Positions 12,445 to 23,100 of a stretch of DNA of 64,000 nt are shown here, piece by piece; position 1 is the stretch's first letter, and every line of letters begins with the position of its first letter. Below the pieces are notes generated by a model. The model was not told where the DNA came from. It ran no database searches and worked only from the letters and a program-made list of their open reading frames with translations. The DNA comes from Neodontobutis hainanensis. Lineage: Eukaryota; Chordata; Actinopteri; Gobiiformes; Odontobutidae. The stretch is taken from positions 5,182,001 to 5,246,000 of the forward strand of contig JALDNG010000038.1 in assembly GCA_024349245.1 (NCBI GenBank), in the 5' to 3' direction. The position numbers and the translations under genes were made by a program.

Positions 12445-15400
12445 CTACTGTATTTAAATGTTGGTCATTCTGGTGGTACTTGGAGAGACAAATATTTAAT
12501 GAGGTGGTACTTGGTGTAAAAAGTTTGAGAACCACTGGTCTAGTGTATTGGCCACACCAAAAGCGTGTCACTCATGTAACGTCTTACAATGACAGGAAAG
12601 TGAGAGAGGCATGATATCGATTTCATTTCTAAGAATCATTAAATCATTATGAGAAAAAAATATTTTAGGTTAGAAGTGTGGTGCTGCTGACTAAATGTTA
12701 CACAGTTCTGCTTAAACATGATCTTAATACTTGAACTTTTCATGGCTGCGTGGTTGCCAGATTTAAACACTTGAGGTTTGTGCTGAATTATCCAGACTTT
12801 CCTTCTGTTAATCCTCTTTTGACCTCGCTCAGATTTAGTAAAATATACCTTATTAACAACTAGAATTACCAAATTGACCAAATGAACAGTTTTTGCAGAA
12901 AATAAGTTTAAAAATACTTAATATAATTATAAGATAGCACCTGTTGATAAAAATGTTACAGTCTATTTTCACATTTATCCATTGCTCGATAGAAATTCTC
13001 TTTTGGATAATATTCAAAGGATTTAGGGAGGAATAGGAAACAGGATTCATGTTTTGTCTGCAAGTATTTGGTATTTGGCTTTGATGGGTGATCCATTGTA
13101 ATGGTCTTGCGATCCGTCTCTTTGAAAGGTGCATATGAATCAAACAGAAAGCTCTCCTCGTCCACTGAAGAGTTGCAGGTAAAAATGAAAAACCCATTGA
13201 CAGTGTCTGGGTCATGAAGCTGCTGAATACTCATTCAAAAGGAGAGGGAACAAAGACGCTGCATGCAAAGAGATTTAAAAGTTTTGAGCCGGATTGTACT
13301 TCTTTGTATATGAACCGAAACTTTTCAAGGCCATTTCTTCTTAATTTATAATGAGACAGGTATCGACTGATCTTCTTAAGAGTGAAAAACACAAAGCACG
13401 AGTGAAAATACTACAGGTAAACAAAGACATTTTAACAAAGACTGCTCCCTGAGACCTTCACGATCAAAACATATCATTTATAGTCGCCCATGGGCCCGGG
13501 CCAGTCTCAAGGGAATTGGGTTTGTAACTGGCTCTGCAGAGACAAAGGGGAAATGCATTGTGGGACAGATTCAGCTGAGTAATCAATGATGTGATTAATG
13601 GAGCTAATTTTACCTGGACAGTGTGGATCATTATGCCTGCTCTCCATCTCCTCCTGGTCGTGTCTGTACGGAGGTGGCTGTGGGTAACGTGTTTGCTTCA
13701 CTAATGAGCGTCCTGCTGAGAGACAGAGGACAGTGGAAGGTAAAGGCTGCACCTCTGGGACCAGCCTGACGCACAAAGATGCTATCAGCAGCAGCTGATG
13801 AAAGCACAGGCCTGACCTTCTCCACAGTGTCCAACACTGACAACATGTTGACTTCAGATGTCCCACCACATACCTGTCTTTTAACAATATCTACCTAGCC
13901 GGGTTTCTAAGGACTTTTTTAAAACTCTGAATGTTGTGTAAGATGCTTCTTCATGCTAACCCGAAGGAATCTATTTATTTGTTTTGTGAGTAACTATTGT
14001 AAGTAACTGAGATAGCATTTCTCTTTCATTTTTCTCAACTTGACCACTAGGATAAAAGTGGTATTTTCAAATAATATATCCTACCTGGAACAAAGGTTCA
14101 CCTTTTAATAGCAAATAAAGAAGGAGTTGTTAAATAAGTGTGACTCATTATATTGTTTAGGGTAAAAATGTTTCCCTCAAAATGCAAGGTCAGCCTGAGG
14201 TCGCTCCTGTTGTCCAGCTGTTGCAGAGTTGATATTTTAAAGATTTTTATTCCTCCAAAGAGCAAGAATACGAAGCACTTTTGGTTGACCTTAACCTTGA
14301 GCTCAGTTTCAGAGCAGGGCAGTGTTGTGTATGTGATGCCCTTCTCTGTGGAGTTAAGTTGTGCGGCTGTGGAGGCCACCTGAGCCCATGAAATATGACT
14401 AAAACACCAAAACCTCCAGAGGGTTCTTTTCTGTGGACGACCCGTACAATGAATGAACTTGTGACCCGTGCAGGAGAAGGAGGGACAAAAAGCAACCAAA
14501 GCAAACCCACAGGGGCCTGAATGTGCAGCGATGGCGACATGGGTCAACTGAGCTGGCTTATTGCTTTAAATGGTCAAATGCTAGACTAATAGTAATAGGC
14601 TATCTTAGTTATAATTTTTTACCAGAGCCATTTCTGAGGCAGATTGTGTTGGCATTAACTCCGGGTTGAATTGTCTCTTTCATAGATTTATTCAGGATTA
14701 AAGTTGATTAAATGGTTTAATTTTGGAACTGATAATCCTAGAAATGTTAACAAACTATGCACAAATTAAACACAATTACCCCGTTCCCTTTTATTGTTGA
14801 ACAGTTGAATAAAGTGCATGGTATTAACAGTACCTTGACCTTAAAGTTTAGTAATTACTGATGGCTTTGAAGTTAGCATCAGGGTTCAGTGGATATAGGC
14901 AGATGGTGTTCAAGTTTCTTGCACTTTCAATGACCTTAATCTGTGCAGTAAGCAGCTCCTCATCAACTCAAATGTAGGTTGTGCCATCCAGAGCTCACAG
15001 TACCATTAAAATAAATGCTCACACGAAGGGATACCAAATGGACTCGGGAGGAAGGATGTTAGAGTAGTACAGCTTAGAAAGTTTTCCTTAATTCGTTTGT
15101 GGAGTTGTGTATTAAATCTCCGTTCTTCCCTGGCTCAATTTATCAGTCACAGTGAAGGTAATGGTGTGGCTATAGACAGATGGAGGACCAGAAAGGAAGT
15201 GCGCTTTCAGTCAAAACATGATAGAAAAGCAAAATTAAATGTCAGCAATTAGGAAAAATAACTTAATAGTGTTAGAGTGGTTCGGATGACTTTCAACAAA
15301 AGCATAGCATGTGTCTAATTTGAGTGTCTGGAATGTACAATAAGTATGTTTTCATGTTTTCATATGCATCTAGGTGTTATTCTAAGCAGATTCTAGTGAG

Positions 15401-16184
15401 AAAGTGCAGTGTGTCGAAAAACCATTTGGAAACGGTAGAAATTGGAAACAGATTATTGTCGTGTTGCGGTAAGTAGCTCATTGAACGCCAGCAGACTCAA
15501 ATGAAATGAAAGATGCCTTCATGGTGGTGGATGTTGAGTTGGGTCTTAAAGTAGGCTCACAGTCATTAGTTCATTCCTCATTGAATAAAGAAGATTATGC
15601 CCTGTTCTAAAGGTTGCAGAAATGTGAAAATGGTGTTTTGTGGAGCGAGGCGGAAAGCTGCCTCTGAATAGATGGACGAGATTGGAAGATGTCAACCTCC
15701 AAACAGTGACAGTAACTATTCTCTTTTTCCTGAAAAAGGGGGAAATGGGCTCCATTTGCTTCTTTGAAACTGTGATAGACACTCTGAATGGCTGTGGAAG
15801 GAATGTCATAAAATGCAGACAGATGATCAAACGAGGGATATGAGAAAGTAAAAAAAAGGCTGTATCATAGTCATACACAAAGAGTGAAGTGTAAAAATGG
15901 CATCAGAAATGCAGTGACACTTGATCATGTCTTGATGCGTTCATGTCAAGCCGTTATGTCCTGTGGGAGTCATTGTAGTGGGACGGGATCATGCGAGCAT
16001 CAACACAGGGCATGATTCCACTGTGTTTATTGATCAGAAGATTAAAGTTCTCAAAGAAGACAACAGAGAATGATGACCAAATAATAAACTGAGATTTTAC
16101 CTGTAGCCTACCATTTTTTTTTGTATTACAGCATCTACAACATTTGAAGTCACACAAAAATCCCAGCTTAGCTTTAATTTTTTG

Positions 16185-16310
16185 CCTCACAGTAAGAAGG
16201 TCTAGGGTTGGACTGCCAGGCCGGACGGGACCTTTCTGTGTGGAGCTTGTGTTCTGCCTGTGCTTGGAAGGGTTTACTCCGGGTACTCCAGTTTCCCCCA
16301 CCACCATAAA
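16185..16310 (+). repeat. Second SINE-like family, head portion
   Basis: Plus-strand blocks TGCCTCACAGTAAGAAGGTC, CCTTTCTGTGTGGAGCTTG and TCCGGGTACTCCAGTTTCCC match, in order, the reverse complement of the copies at 22905-23290 and 46905-47075. Only the 5' part is present. The long open frames over it are explained by the repeat. Confidence 0.65.
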
Positions 16311-16690
16311 AAACAATAGCCATGACTTTATACAGTCTCTGGGACTGATTTAATCTACTATCAACAAATATTTATTGGAAAGAAGAAACATTTTGTTACC
16401 TGAACGTAGGTGGTTTGTTTGTTCCAAAAGAGTGCACATACCCTGCCATTAATCTCCCTACCACCCCTTTTATGTTTTAACCTCTTTTCATTTAGGTCAA
16501 GACAACAGCTTGACCCACACTGACCTTCAATAAGAGCCATTCAGGCTAATAACCACCACTAGGACATACGGGATACACAGACTTTAACATAAAAAAGGCC
16601 ATTAAGCAGTTCACGGTAAGGACTCTTGGGTTAAACGAGAATGTATTACTTTTGCTCTTTCTGTAATCACTCAAGTTTTGAGCCAATGAC

Positions 16691-16723
16691 AGCCGCAGCA
16701 GCAGCAGCAGGAGGAGGAGGAGG
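16691..16723 (+). repeat. (CAG)n(GAG)n compound microsatellite
   Basis: A run of CAG triplets (AGCCGCAGCAGCAGCAGCAG) passes directly into GAG triplets. No exon context is visible, so this is a non-coding triplet tract that may be length-polymorphic. Confidence 0.85.
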
Positions 16724-19281
16724 GCTGGCAAAAATAGCACCAAAGGAAACAGCACTGGCCAGCGGAAGGTCAGTTTAGCACCATGTTTTAGCTTGGCAGT
16801 CTCACAGGCCTCTGGACCCACAGGGACTGTCCAACCATTTACGAGGTTGACGTGAAAAAAAAAAAAACACTGCTACAAGCGTGGACAAAAGGTAAAGCGG
16901 CCAAACCAGGCAGGCAGGAAATGACTGAGTATAAAAACAGAAACTTTATTTAAGTTAAGCATCAAAAGAAGTATGACTGACACTTTAACAAACTTCCTGA
17001 TGTTTTTTGCAGTTTTACCTTAGCCATTAACCAAAGTAGTTATAGAGAACAGATGCTTATTCTTAAACTAGTACTTCCAATAAAGTTAAACACTGACAAC
17101 AAATCTACTGAGCTAACAAAAAACACTTGTCTGAGAAGAGTCAGACTATTTATTTGAAAAGAAATCTGTTAATTTAGCTGTTGCTCCATCTTAGAGTCTG
17201 TTTTCTAGTAAGCAACACAACATGGATATTGTAGTAACTCACATGTTTAGATTTTTTCAACATGTGTCTCTGTTCTGCTGTTGCTGCACACATCAGCTGA
17301 CCACGTGATGGAGGACTCAAACAGACTGCATTTACAGGAAAAACTTGACAATGAGTAACAGCCTCAGAAAAAAGCAGCAGTTTAAACATAGCAGAGTGTA
17401 ATTAATGTGTAAAAGCAGTGAGAATATTTCACTGTTGCACAACACTAGCTCCAGGAAAGTGTTTAGCCTTTAAGTGGAGCGTTACCACTGTCGGTAAAAC
17501 AGCATCTCAGTGTCCTCATCCACATACAAGGTAAAGCTAGAATAAACCCTCAGACTGTTTTATCATCGATCAGTGGTAAATGCCAGTCCTGCACAACAGG
17601 GTCCAAAAATAAAGCAGAGGCCACAGAGCTCTCTGTCCCAAAGCGACTCATGAAACCATATTCCCTCTTTTGTTTATCTTTCTAGTTCTAGCTGAGCAGG
17701 TCGCTTGTGTTTATACTGCTGTCCTAATGTAGGCCTCTACTTGCCCTCGGTCTACTAACCCCCCAACTTTCCAGGGCTGCTGGACTTTGTGTATGCCGAT
17801 CCCTAAACCTACCGTGTATCTAGCAGGTCGGGGTGTCTACAGCTGCTTGGTTGGTTTGAGCTTTTTAAACACAGTTTTCTTGAATGCTACTGGAATAAAG
17901 GTTATGATTTGAAAAGTGCTTGGGCTAATGTCTCTTCACCTTTAAACCAACCCCATAACTCTAACGGTTGGTGGTTTTGTCAATATTGACATCACTTGAC
18001 ATTTCGCAAATATTCAAAGGTCGGCTTCCTCCTGATGAATGAGATCAAAACGTCAGCCGCTGTTGGGTTCAAGCAAGTTTAACTTTGACACAAGAACGAG
18101 ATGAGAGAGAGAGAGATGGAAGGCAGCTCTTAATTGTATATGGATCAATTTATTCATTCAGTCAGGACACAAATCAAAGTTGTCCCGAAGTCTTACACAA
18201 AGCAGTCATTGTGAGATGTCCCGTTTGTTTTGACCAGAAAACAGTAAAGAAACAAAAAAAAAAAAAAACAGTATGCAATCATGACAGACACACATTCAAA
18301 GACTGTTTGGCGGGACGCTGAAGACACCAGAAGTTTTGGTTTAACATATATGAGGCCAATTTGACTTGCCAATTATTCTTGAAACATATACTTTCACACT
18401 TGAATCTTTAGTAGTTTTTTTCCTAAAATATTTTGTACCTGGTGGTAACAGGAGGAAAGGAGAATGGGCTGCTAGTAATGTAGAAAAAGAACTGCAATTA
18501 GTATCTTTAGAGGACTTTTCTCCTCTGAAGCCATGTTGAGGAGAACTGAGTGTAGATACTTGCATGCACTTTGACACAGGCACTGATCTTGACTTGGTTG
18601 TGTCATGTTGTGGTTCCTCAGAGCATTCTGGGAACTGTAGGCATCCATGAGCTCGCTCAAACAAGGCAGTCGATAGCATTTGTTTTTTATAAATGGTCTG
18701 TTCATTCAAAACCATACAGAATGACCATTTAGATGCAATGTTCACATGAATGAAGGTAACATGGGCCACAGTCAGAAATCAATTCAAATAAGTAACTTAG
18801 ACTAACAAATATTTTAACACACAAAAATAGTGGCTTTACTCCAAAACTTTCCTTCACGATACATTGCTCTCAACCCTACGGTATATTCAGTCCAGGATGG
18901 CTCAGCAAGCCAGTGCTGAGATTTCTGGGTAATGTAATAAATCCAGAAATATTGATCACAAGAAGCTCAATAGCTCCTTTTACAAACAAAGAAAAAAGCA
19001 GTATACAAATAAAAAACAACAACACCAAGAACAGCAAAACCAAGCACAAGTAGTATGATTTATAATTAAGGCGAGTTAAAATATTGCAGAATAATTTGGC
19101 CCCTGTGTCTCGTACAGACTGCCACAACAGTCAGAGCTCCCTGACTCTTAATCGCTGCAAGGATCCAGAGAAGGGACGGAAATTAATCACAACAAAATAA
19201 TAAAATATAAGAATGGTATCCTCTTTGGAGAGAAACTGATTTTATTTGGTTTTGTTTGGTCTCTTCCTCAGGAGTTTTTTT

Positions 19282-19855
19282 TTTATTATTTTTTTAAAGG
19301 GAACCTTTAAAAAAAATTACAAATTAAAAAAAATTTCAGTGAAGTCGGGTCATTGAAACCACTAAAATACAAAATTTCTTTTTTTTTTTTTCTTTTTTTT
19401 TTTAATCAACGACCTGATATGGCAGATGACATTGCAGTGCCCAAGTGGGAAGAGTGCGCCTGAAAGTCCTCCCTCTGATTAAGAGCAGTCGGGCAAAAAA
19501 GAATCAAAGTCAAAAATAATGAAGAAGGGGATGTAGGAAGTCAAGTTTCTGAGATACAAAGTGATGCAGACCCTTGGTGCTTTTCAAAGTGGGTCATTTT
19601 AGGCAAAGATTGCCCAGGCTGTCTCTGCTTCCCTGTTAAAAAGGCTGGGGTATAGCACAGTTATTTCTTGTGCCTTTCATACGACGGGTCTGAATGCAGT
19701 TGTCAGTTGCACCCAGAAAAGAAGAGGCGCGGCTTTGCAATAAACCGTCCATTTTCAAGTCAATTTCTCTTCAATAGCTTTATCGAAGAACTCAACTGTC
19801 CTCTTGGTGCTGTCTCTACCCCTTTGAGCCCAACCTCTGGTCTTTCAGTCCCAGT
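19282..19855 (-). other. mmp16: Probable mmp16 3' UTR (far end uncertain)
   Basis: This sequence follows the mmp16 stop codon on the minus strand. Possible AATAAA signals on that strand lie at 19287-19282 and 19246-19241, in an A/T-homopolymer-rich zone (19270-19410) where priming and polyadenylation calls would be ambiguous. MMP16 transcripts in other vertebrates have long 3' UTRs, so the true end could lie several kilobases further left. The stretch has no coding potential of its own; the plus-strand open frame at 19668-19937 is only antisense to the last exon. Confidence 0.4.
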
Positions 19856-20190
19856 TCAGACCCACTCCTGCATGGAGCGTTTGCAGTACAGTATGTGCCG
19901 CGGCGTGCCCTTCCTCTTGAACTGTACCACAGTGTAGACCAACACTAGTAGACACAGCGCCAAAACACAGGGGATGACGATAGCGATGGCCTTCACCGTG
20001 CTCGCCTCGTTTTCCAGCTCGATGATCACGTCCGTGTTACCGTCGTCGCCCGGCTGCCGGTCTGGGTCGATAGGCGTCAACTCGCAGCCCATAAAGTCCT
20101 TCAGAATAGAGCGAGGATAACCTGGCTCAACTCTGAGAAACTGGTTGTTGAATTTCCAGTACTCCTTCCCCTTGTAGAAGTAGGTGAAAC
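19856..20190 (-). CDS. mmp16: mmp16 exon 10: last hemopexin blade, TM helix, tail
   Basis: The exon begins after a CTCTTCAG acceptor and completes a split glycine codon (residue 452 of the window-encoded protein). Residues 453-487 finish the fourth hemopexin blade (FTYFYKGKEYWKF, PGYPRSI, DFMGC), and C487 should pair with C298 of exon 6 to close the propeller. Residues 488-517 form an acidic stem. Residues 519-542 (around IAIVIPCVLALCLLVLVYTV) are a hydrophobic helix, followed by the basic tail KRKGTPRHILYCKRSMQEWV, which in MT-MMPs governs trafficking and endocytosis. The TGA stop is at 19858-19856. The tail identifies MMP16 among the transmembrane MT-MMPs. Confidence 0.97.
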
Positions 20191-23100
20191 CTGAAGAGAC
20201 AAAATATAAATCCTGTGATTTCAGAATGAGAAAAGAGACACTAATCTGACTGGACAGCTCATCACTGTCCAAAATTACCGCCTTATGCTTGTATTTCTCT
20301 GACAGCTAGTCAAATACTCTTTACATCTCTGTCCGTTCAGTTTTAGTGAGTATATGTAGTAATGTAGCAAAGCCTTTTTGAGGACATATTAAATGTTTTA
20401 GGGGAAACTGAACTTGAATATGATATCTTCCTTTAGACAAATGTGGAAGGCTACTGCATTTCACCGGAGACCACTTCAAAAGAAACACAGTGCAGCTAAT
20501 ATTAGAATAATATGTTTAAAAAAGGGGACGGTGCAGTGCCTTGAAATGTGCTGAGTAAACAGCACCCAGCTAAACCTGGCCCCTTTAACACTTTGTTTTG
20601 TACTATTTATTATTCATGCATACTCTGCCCATGAAAAATGAGAAAGGAAATGCTTTAAATGTGTAGAAAGAGAGGGCAAGATGGCTACCGTGGCAAAGGC
20701 AGTGCTTCTAAAGTAGCTTCACACAGAGAGAGGTGCAAAGAAAAGAAAGACCTTTCAGGGGGGCTGACGGCTGAGTAAGCATTAATACTTCTAGACACAG
20801 ACTACTGTCACACTGCAGGGAAAAGCCTCTTTCTGACTCTTACTTTTTACTGTTTTTAATGTGAGCAAGTTATCCTTGACCTTGTTGCTAAACTTGAGCA
20901 GCAAAGGGTGTCATTCTTTAGCTCATCACTAAATCTAGCAGGGAAGGTTTTTTTTTTTTGTGTATTTAAATAGCGCTTTTCCACCTAGTAGGCACTCAAA
21001 GCGCTTTACCAGTGTTACAGTTGACACCACTGGAGGCAAGGTAGGTTAAGTATCTTGCCCAAGGACACAACGACAGTATGTGGAGGAGAGCAGGATGTTA
21101 TGATGTTTTTGGGATGTTTTGAGCGGGGATCGAACGGCCGCTCTAGACACTGAGCTACACTTGTTTCAGACACCCTCTTAGCACATGAGCTGCCTTTCAG
21201 TATGTACCATCTCATAAGAACACAGCTCAACACACTTTGAGCCATATTTGAACCATATTTAAAAAACACACAGACCGAGACATAACAGTCTAATGTGAGT
21301 TTACAGCTGTGAAATTGTCTTCTAGTCATTTAAACGTTGTGTTACTTTCAATAAATCACAGTGACTTGGTGAATCCGTTAACAATTTTCTGAACCTTAGA
21401 TTTCAGGGGATGTGTAGGCCGGCATAAACAAGCCTGTGTACACAGTAACACCATTGAATGTTCCATTTTCTCATTTGAGTTTGGATAGCAAGGTCTGATA
21501 GCAACCTTTTTTAAATTATTTAACCTTTATTTATCCAAGAAAGTCCCACTAACATTACAAATCTCTTTTGCAGGGGAGTCCTGGTCCCATGGGGGTAGGC
21601 TCTATTATACATGTCTTTTACACAGCTATGTACCTAGAAAAATATATTTTTTTAAAGAGTGATGAATTCCCAAAAGCAACAGATACAAGGTTATTAAACA
21701 CAAGTACGGTAGTGCAAACTGCACGCTCATAGGAGAGACTTGAGTGGGTGAGGTCAACACTGCCCTAGAGCCTCTTCTAATGCAGCATCCTCAGCAGCAC
21801 ACTGGATTATTCAGAGTTATCTGGGTCAATGTTATGAGCTGTATCAGTGTGCCACATAAACGCAGCCTGACATACAGACAATCTTAAATACAGTACATGC
21901 CCGATGCTAACAGCCGTAGATCCCTCAGATACGTACATATGCACCCTTCATGCTCCGATTCATGTCCGCTGCACCTGGCCCGCCAGCTCCGCTTCTGGCA
22001 GCGGGAGCCCAACACAGATGGCCCCAGTGTTCAGCACCACCTGCCCTGCTTTCTTCCGACCTGAGCGATGCCAAGGACCAAATCCACCTGGCATAAGGCA
22101 TCCAATGGGAATGCTTTTGTGTTTCATTACACTCCCTGACTGGCCAAAGGCTGCGTTCTTCATTATTGAACAGCCTGCTTCCCAATACTTGGCAAGGTTC
22201 AACTGGATTAAACCGGAATGAGCACCCAGCAGTGGCCTTGTCCTTTTTGCCTTCCACTATCCTGCTCCAACTGGGTCTTATACAGCATCCAATGTGAGAC
22301 AAAGCAATATGGAAACGTTTCTTAGTAAAATCTTTCACCTACAACAAATGCATTTGCTGCTGACCTCTTTTCATCTTTCAATTGCGACACACAAATACCT
22401 ACTGCCCTGTTTCCTCCATGTGTGGAAATATGCCATCCACTACGACACGCTAAAATAATTGGGGCAAATTTGAATCAATGCTAGTCTGCTTTAGCCTCCT
22501 GAACAGTGTGTGCCAGTGACCGGCTGAAATCAATGTAGTCTGGCACATGACCTGCTGCCAGAGCTGAGTATTGGGCAGGACAAATCCTACCGTTGGCTTT
22601 GTCGACGAAGGCCCCCTGCGGCGATTCAGGCACACCTCTCCACACTGAGATAGGCTTGGGATAGCCGGGATCCATGGTTCTCATCTCTTCATTGTAGCGC
22701 CAGTACCTAAAAACAAACCAATGATCAACCACAGGAAGACAACAAAAACAAAACAGGTGTTCACAAGAGTGTACACTGTAAATATGCTAAACTGCAACAT
22801 ATTTGTTATGAAAAGAAAAACAAATCTGACTTTACAACAAACTTGAAGCACTAATATAGTTCATGCAGACCTGGTGGTTCACACACAGGCTTAAACCTGT
22901 TTTAAATGCTTATTCATTCATTCATTTTCTACAGCTTTGTCCCGTTAGGGGTCGCGGGTGACTGGAGCCTATCCCAGCAGCTTTGGGCCTGAGGCGGGGT
23001 ACACCCTGGACAGTGGCCAGTTAGTCGCAGGGCTAACATTTAGAGACAGACAATGACAAACAATCATTCTCTCTCACATTCATTCACTAGGGACACTTTA

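Larger units (their letters stand above)
11996..12545 (+). mobile_element. Non-autonomous hAT-type DNA transposon with 8-bp TSD
   Basis: The octamer GTCTAGTG occurs at 11996-12003 and again at 12538-12545, an 8-bp target-site duplication as expected for hAT elements. Between them lie 534 bp that start CATCAATTGTCAAAGT and end in GTTTGAGAACCACTG. The end, reverse-complemented, is CAGTGGTTCTCAAACT and matches the start in an imperfect terminal inverted repeat of about 16 bp. Near the right end GGTGGTACTTGG is repeated at about 12470 and 12503. Codons at 12394-12444 read AKNSQYVAIQLDETTDM, resembling the AxQLDExTD segment of hAT/ZBED transposases. The element is an internally deleted relic that also contains the minisatellite at 12238-12386. 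Confidence 0.8.
1..19281. other. Gene-free region downstream of mmp16
   Basis: I found no credible exon here on either strand. The open frames are short, lack recognisable domains and carry no consistent splice-site context. What can be named is repetitive: SINE pieces near 2.2, 9.7, 10.1 and 16.2 kb, a LINE remnant near 2.4 kb, a hAT element at 12.0 to 12.5 kb and microsatellites. Several unique stretches, for example 7680-7830 and 8900-9130, are dense in TAATTA, ATTAAT and TTTAAT motifs and look like possible conserved non-coding elements. That reading is inference from composition only. Low-copy regulatory sequence would fit the general pattern of large intergenic regions around developmental protease genes. 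Confidence 0.7.
20191..22590 (-). other. mmp16: mmp16 intron 9 (2.4 kb)
   Basis: The intron is bounded by a weak donor, CG|GTAGGA, and a good acceptor, TCTTCAG. It holds a reversed SINE (20960-21160), a second interspersed repeat (21515-21605) and a GC-rich patch with overlapping open frames on both strands (about 21925-22340). The donor side stays open in the exon 9 frame for 35 codons before TAG at 22483-22481. Confidence 0.85.

Noticed and set aside
12087..12457. Open frames over the minisatellite (MLKRHR repeats)
   Set aside because: The frame comes from the 51-bp period, does not match the frame of the transposase relic at 12394, and has no domain.
19668..19937. Plus-strand 89-codon frame
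   Set aside because: It overlaps the last mmp16 exon in antisense and shows no domain or conservation-like pattern.
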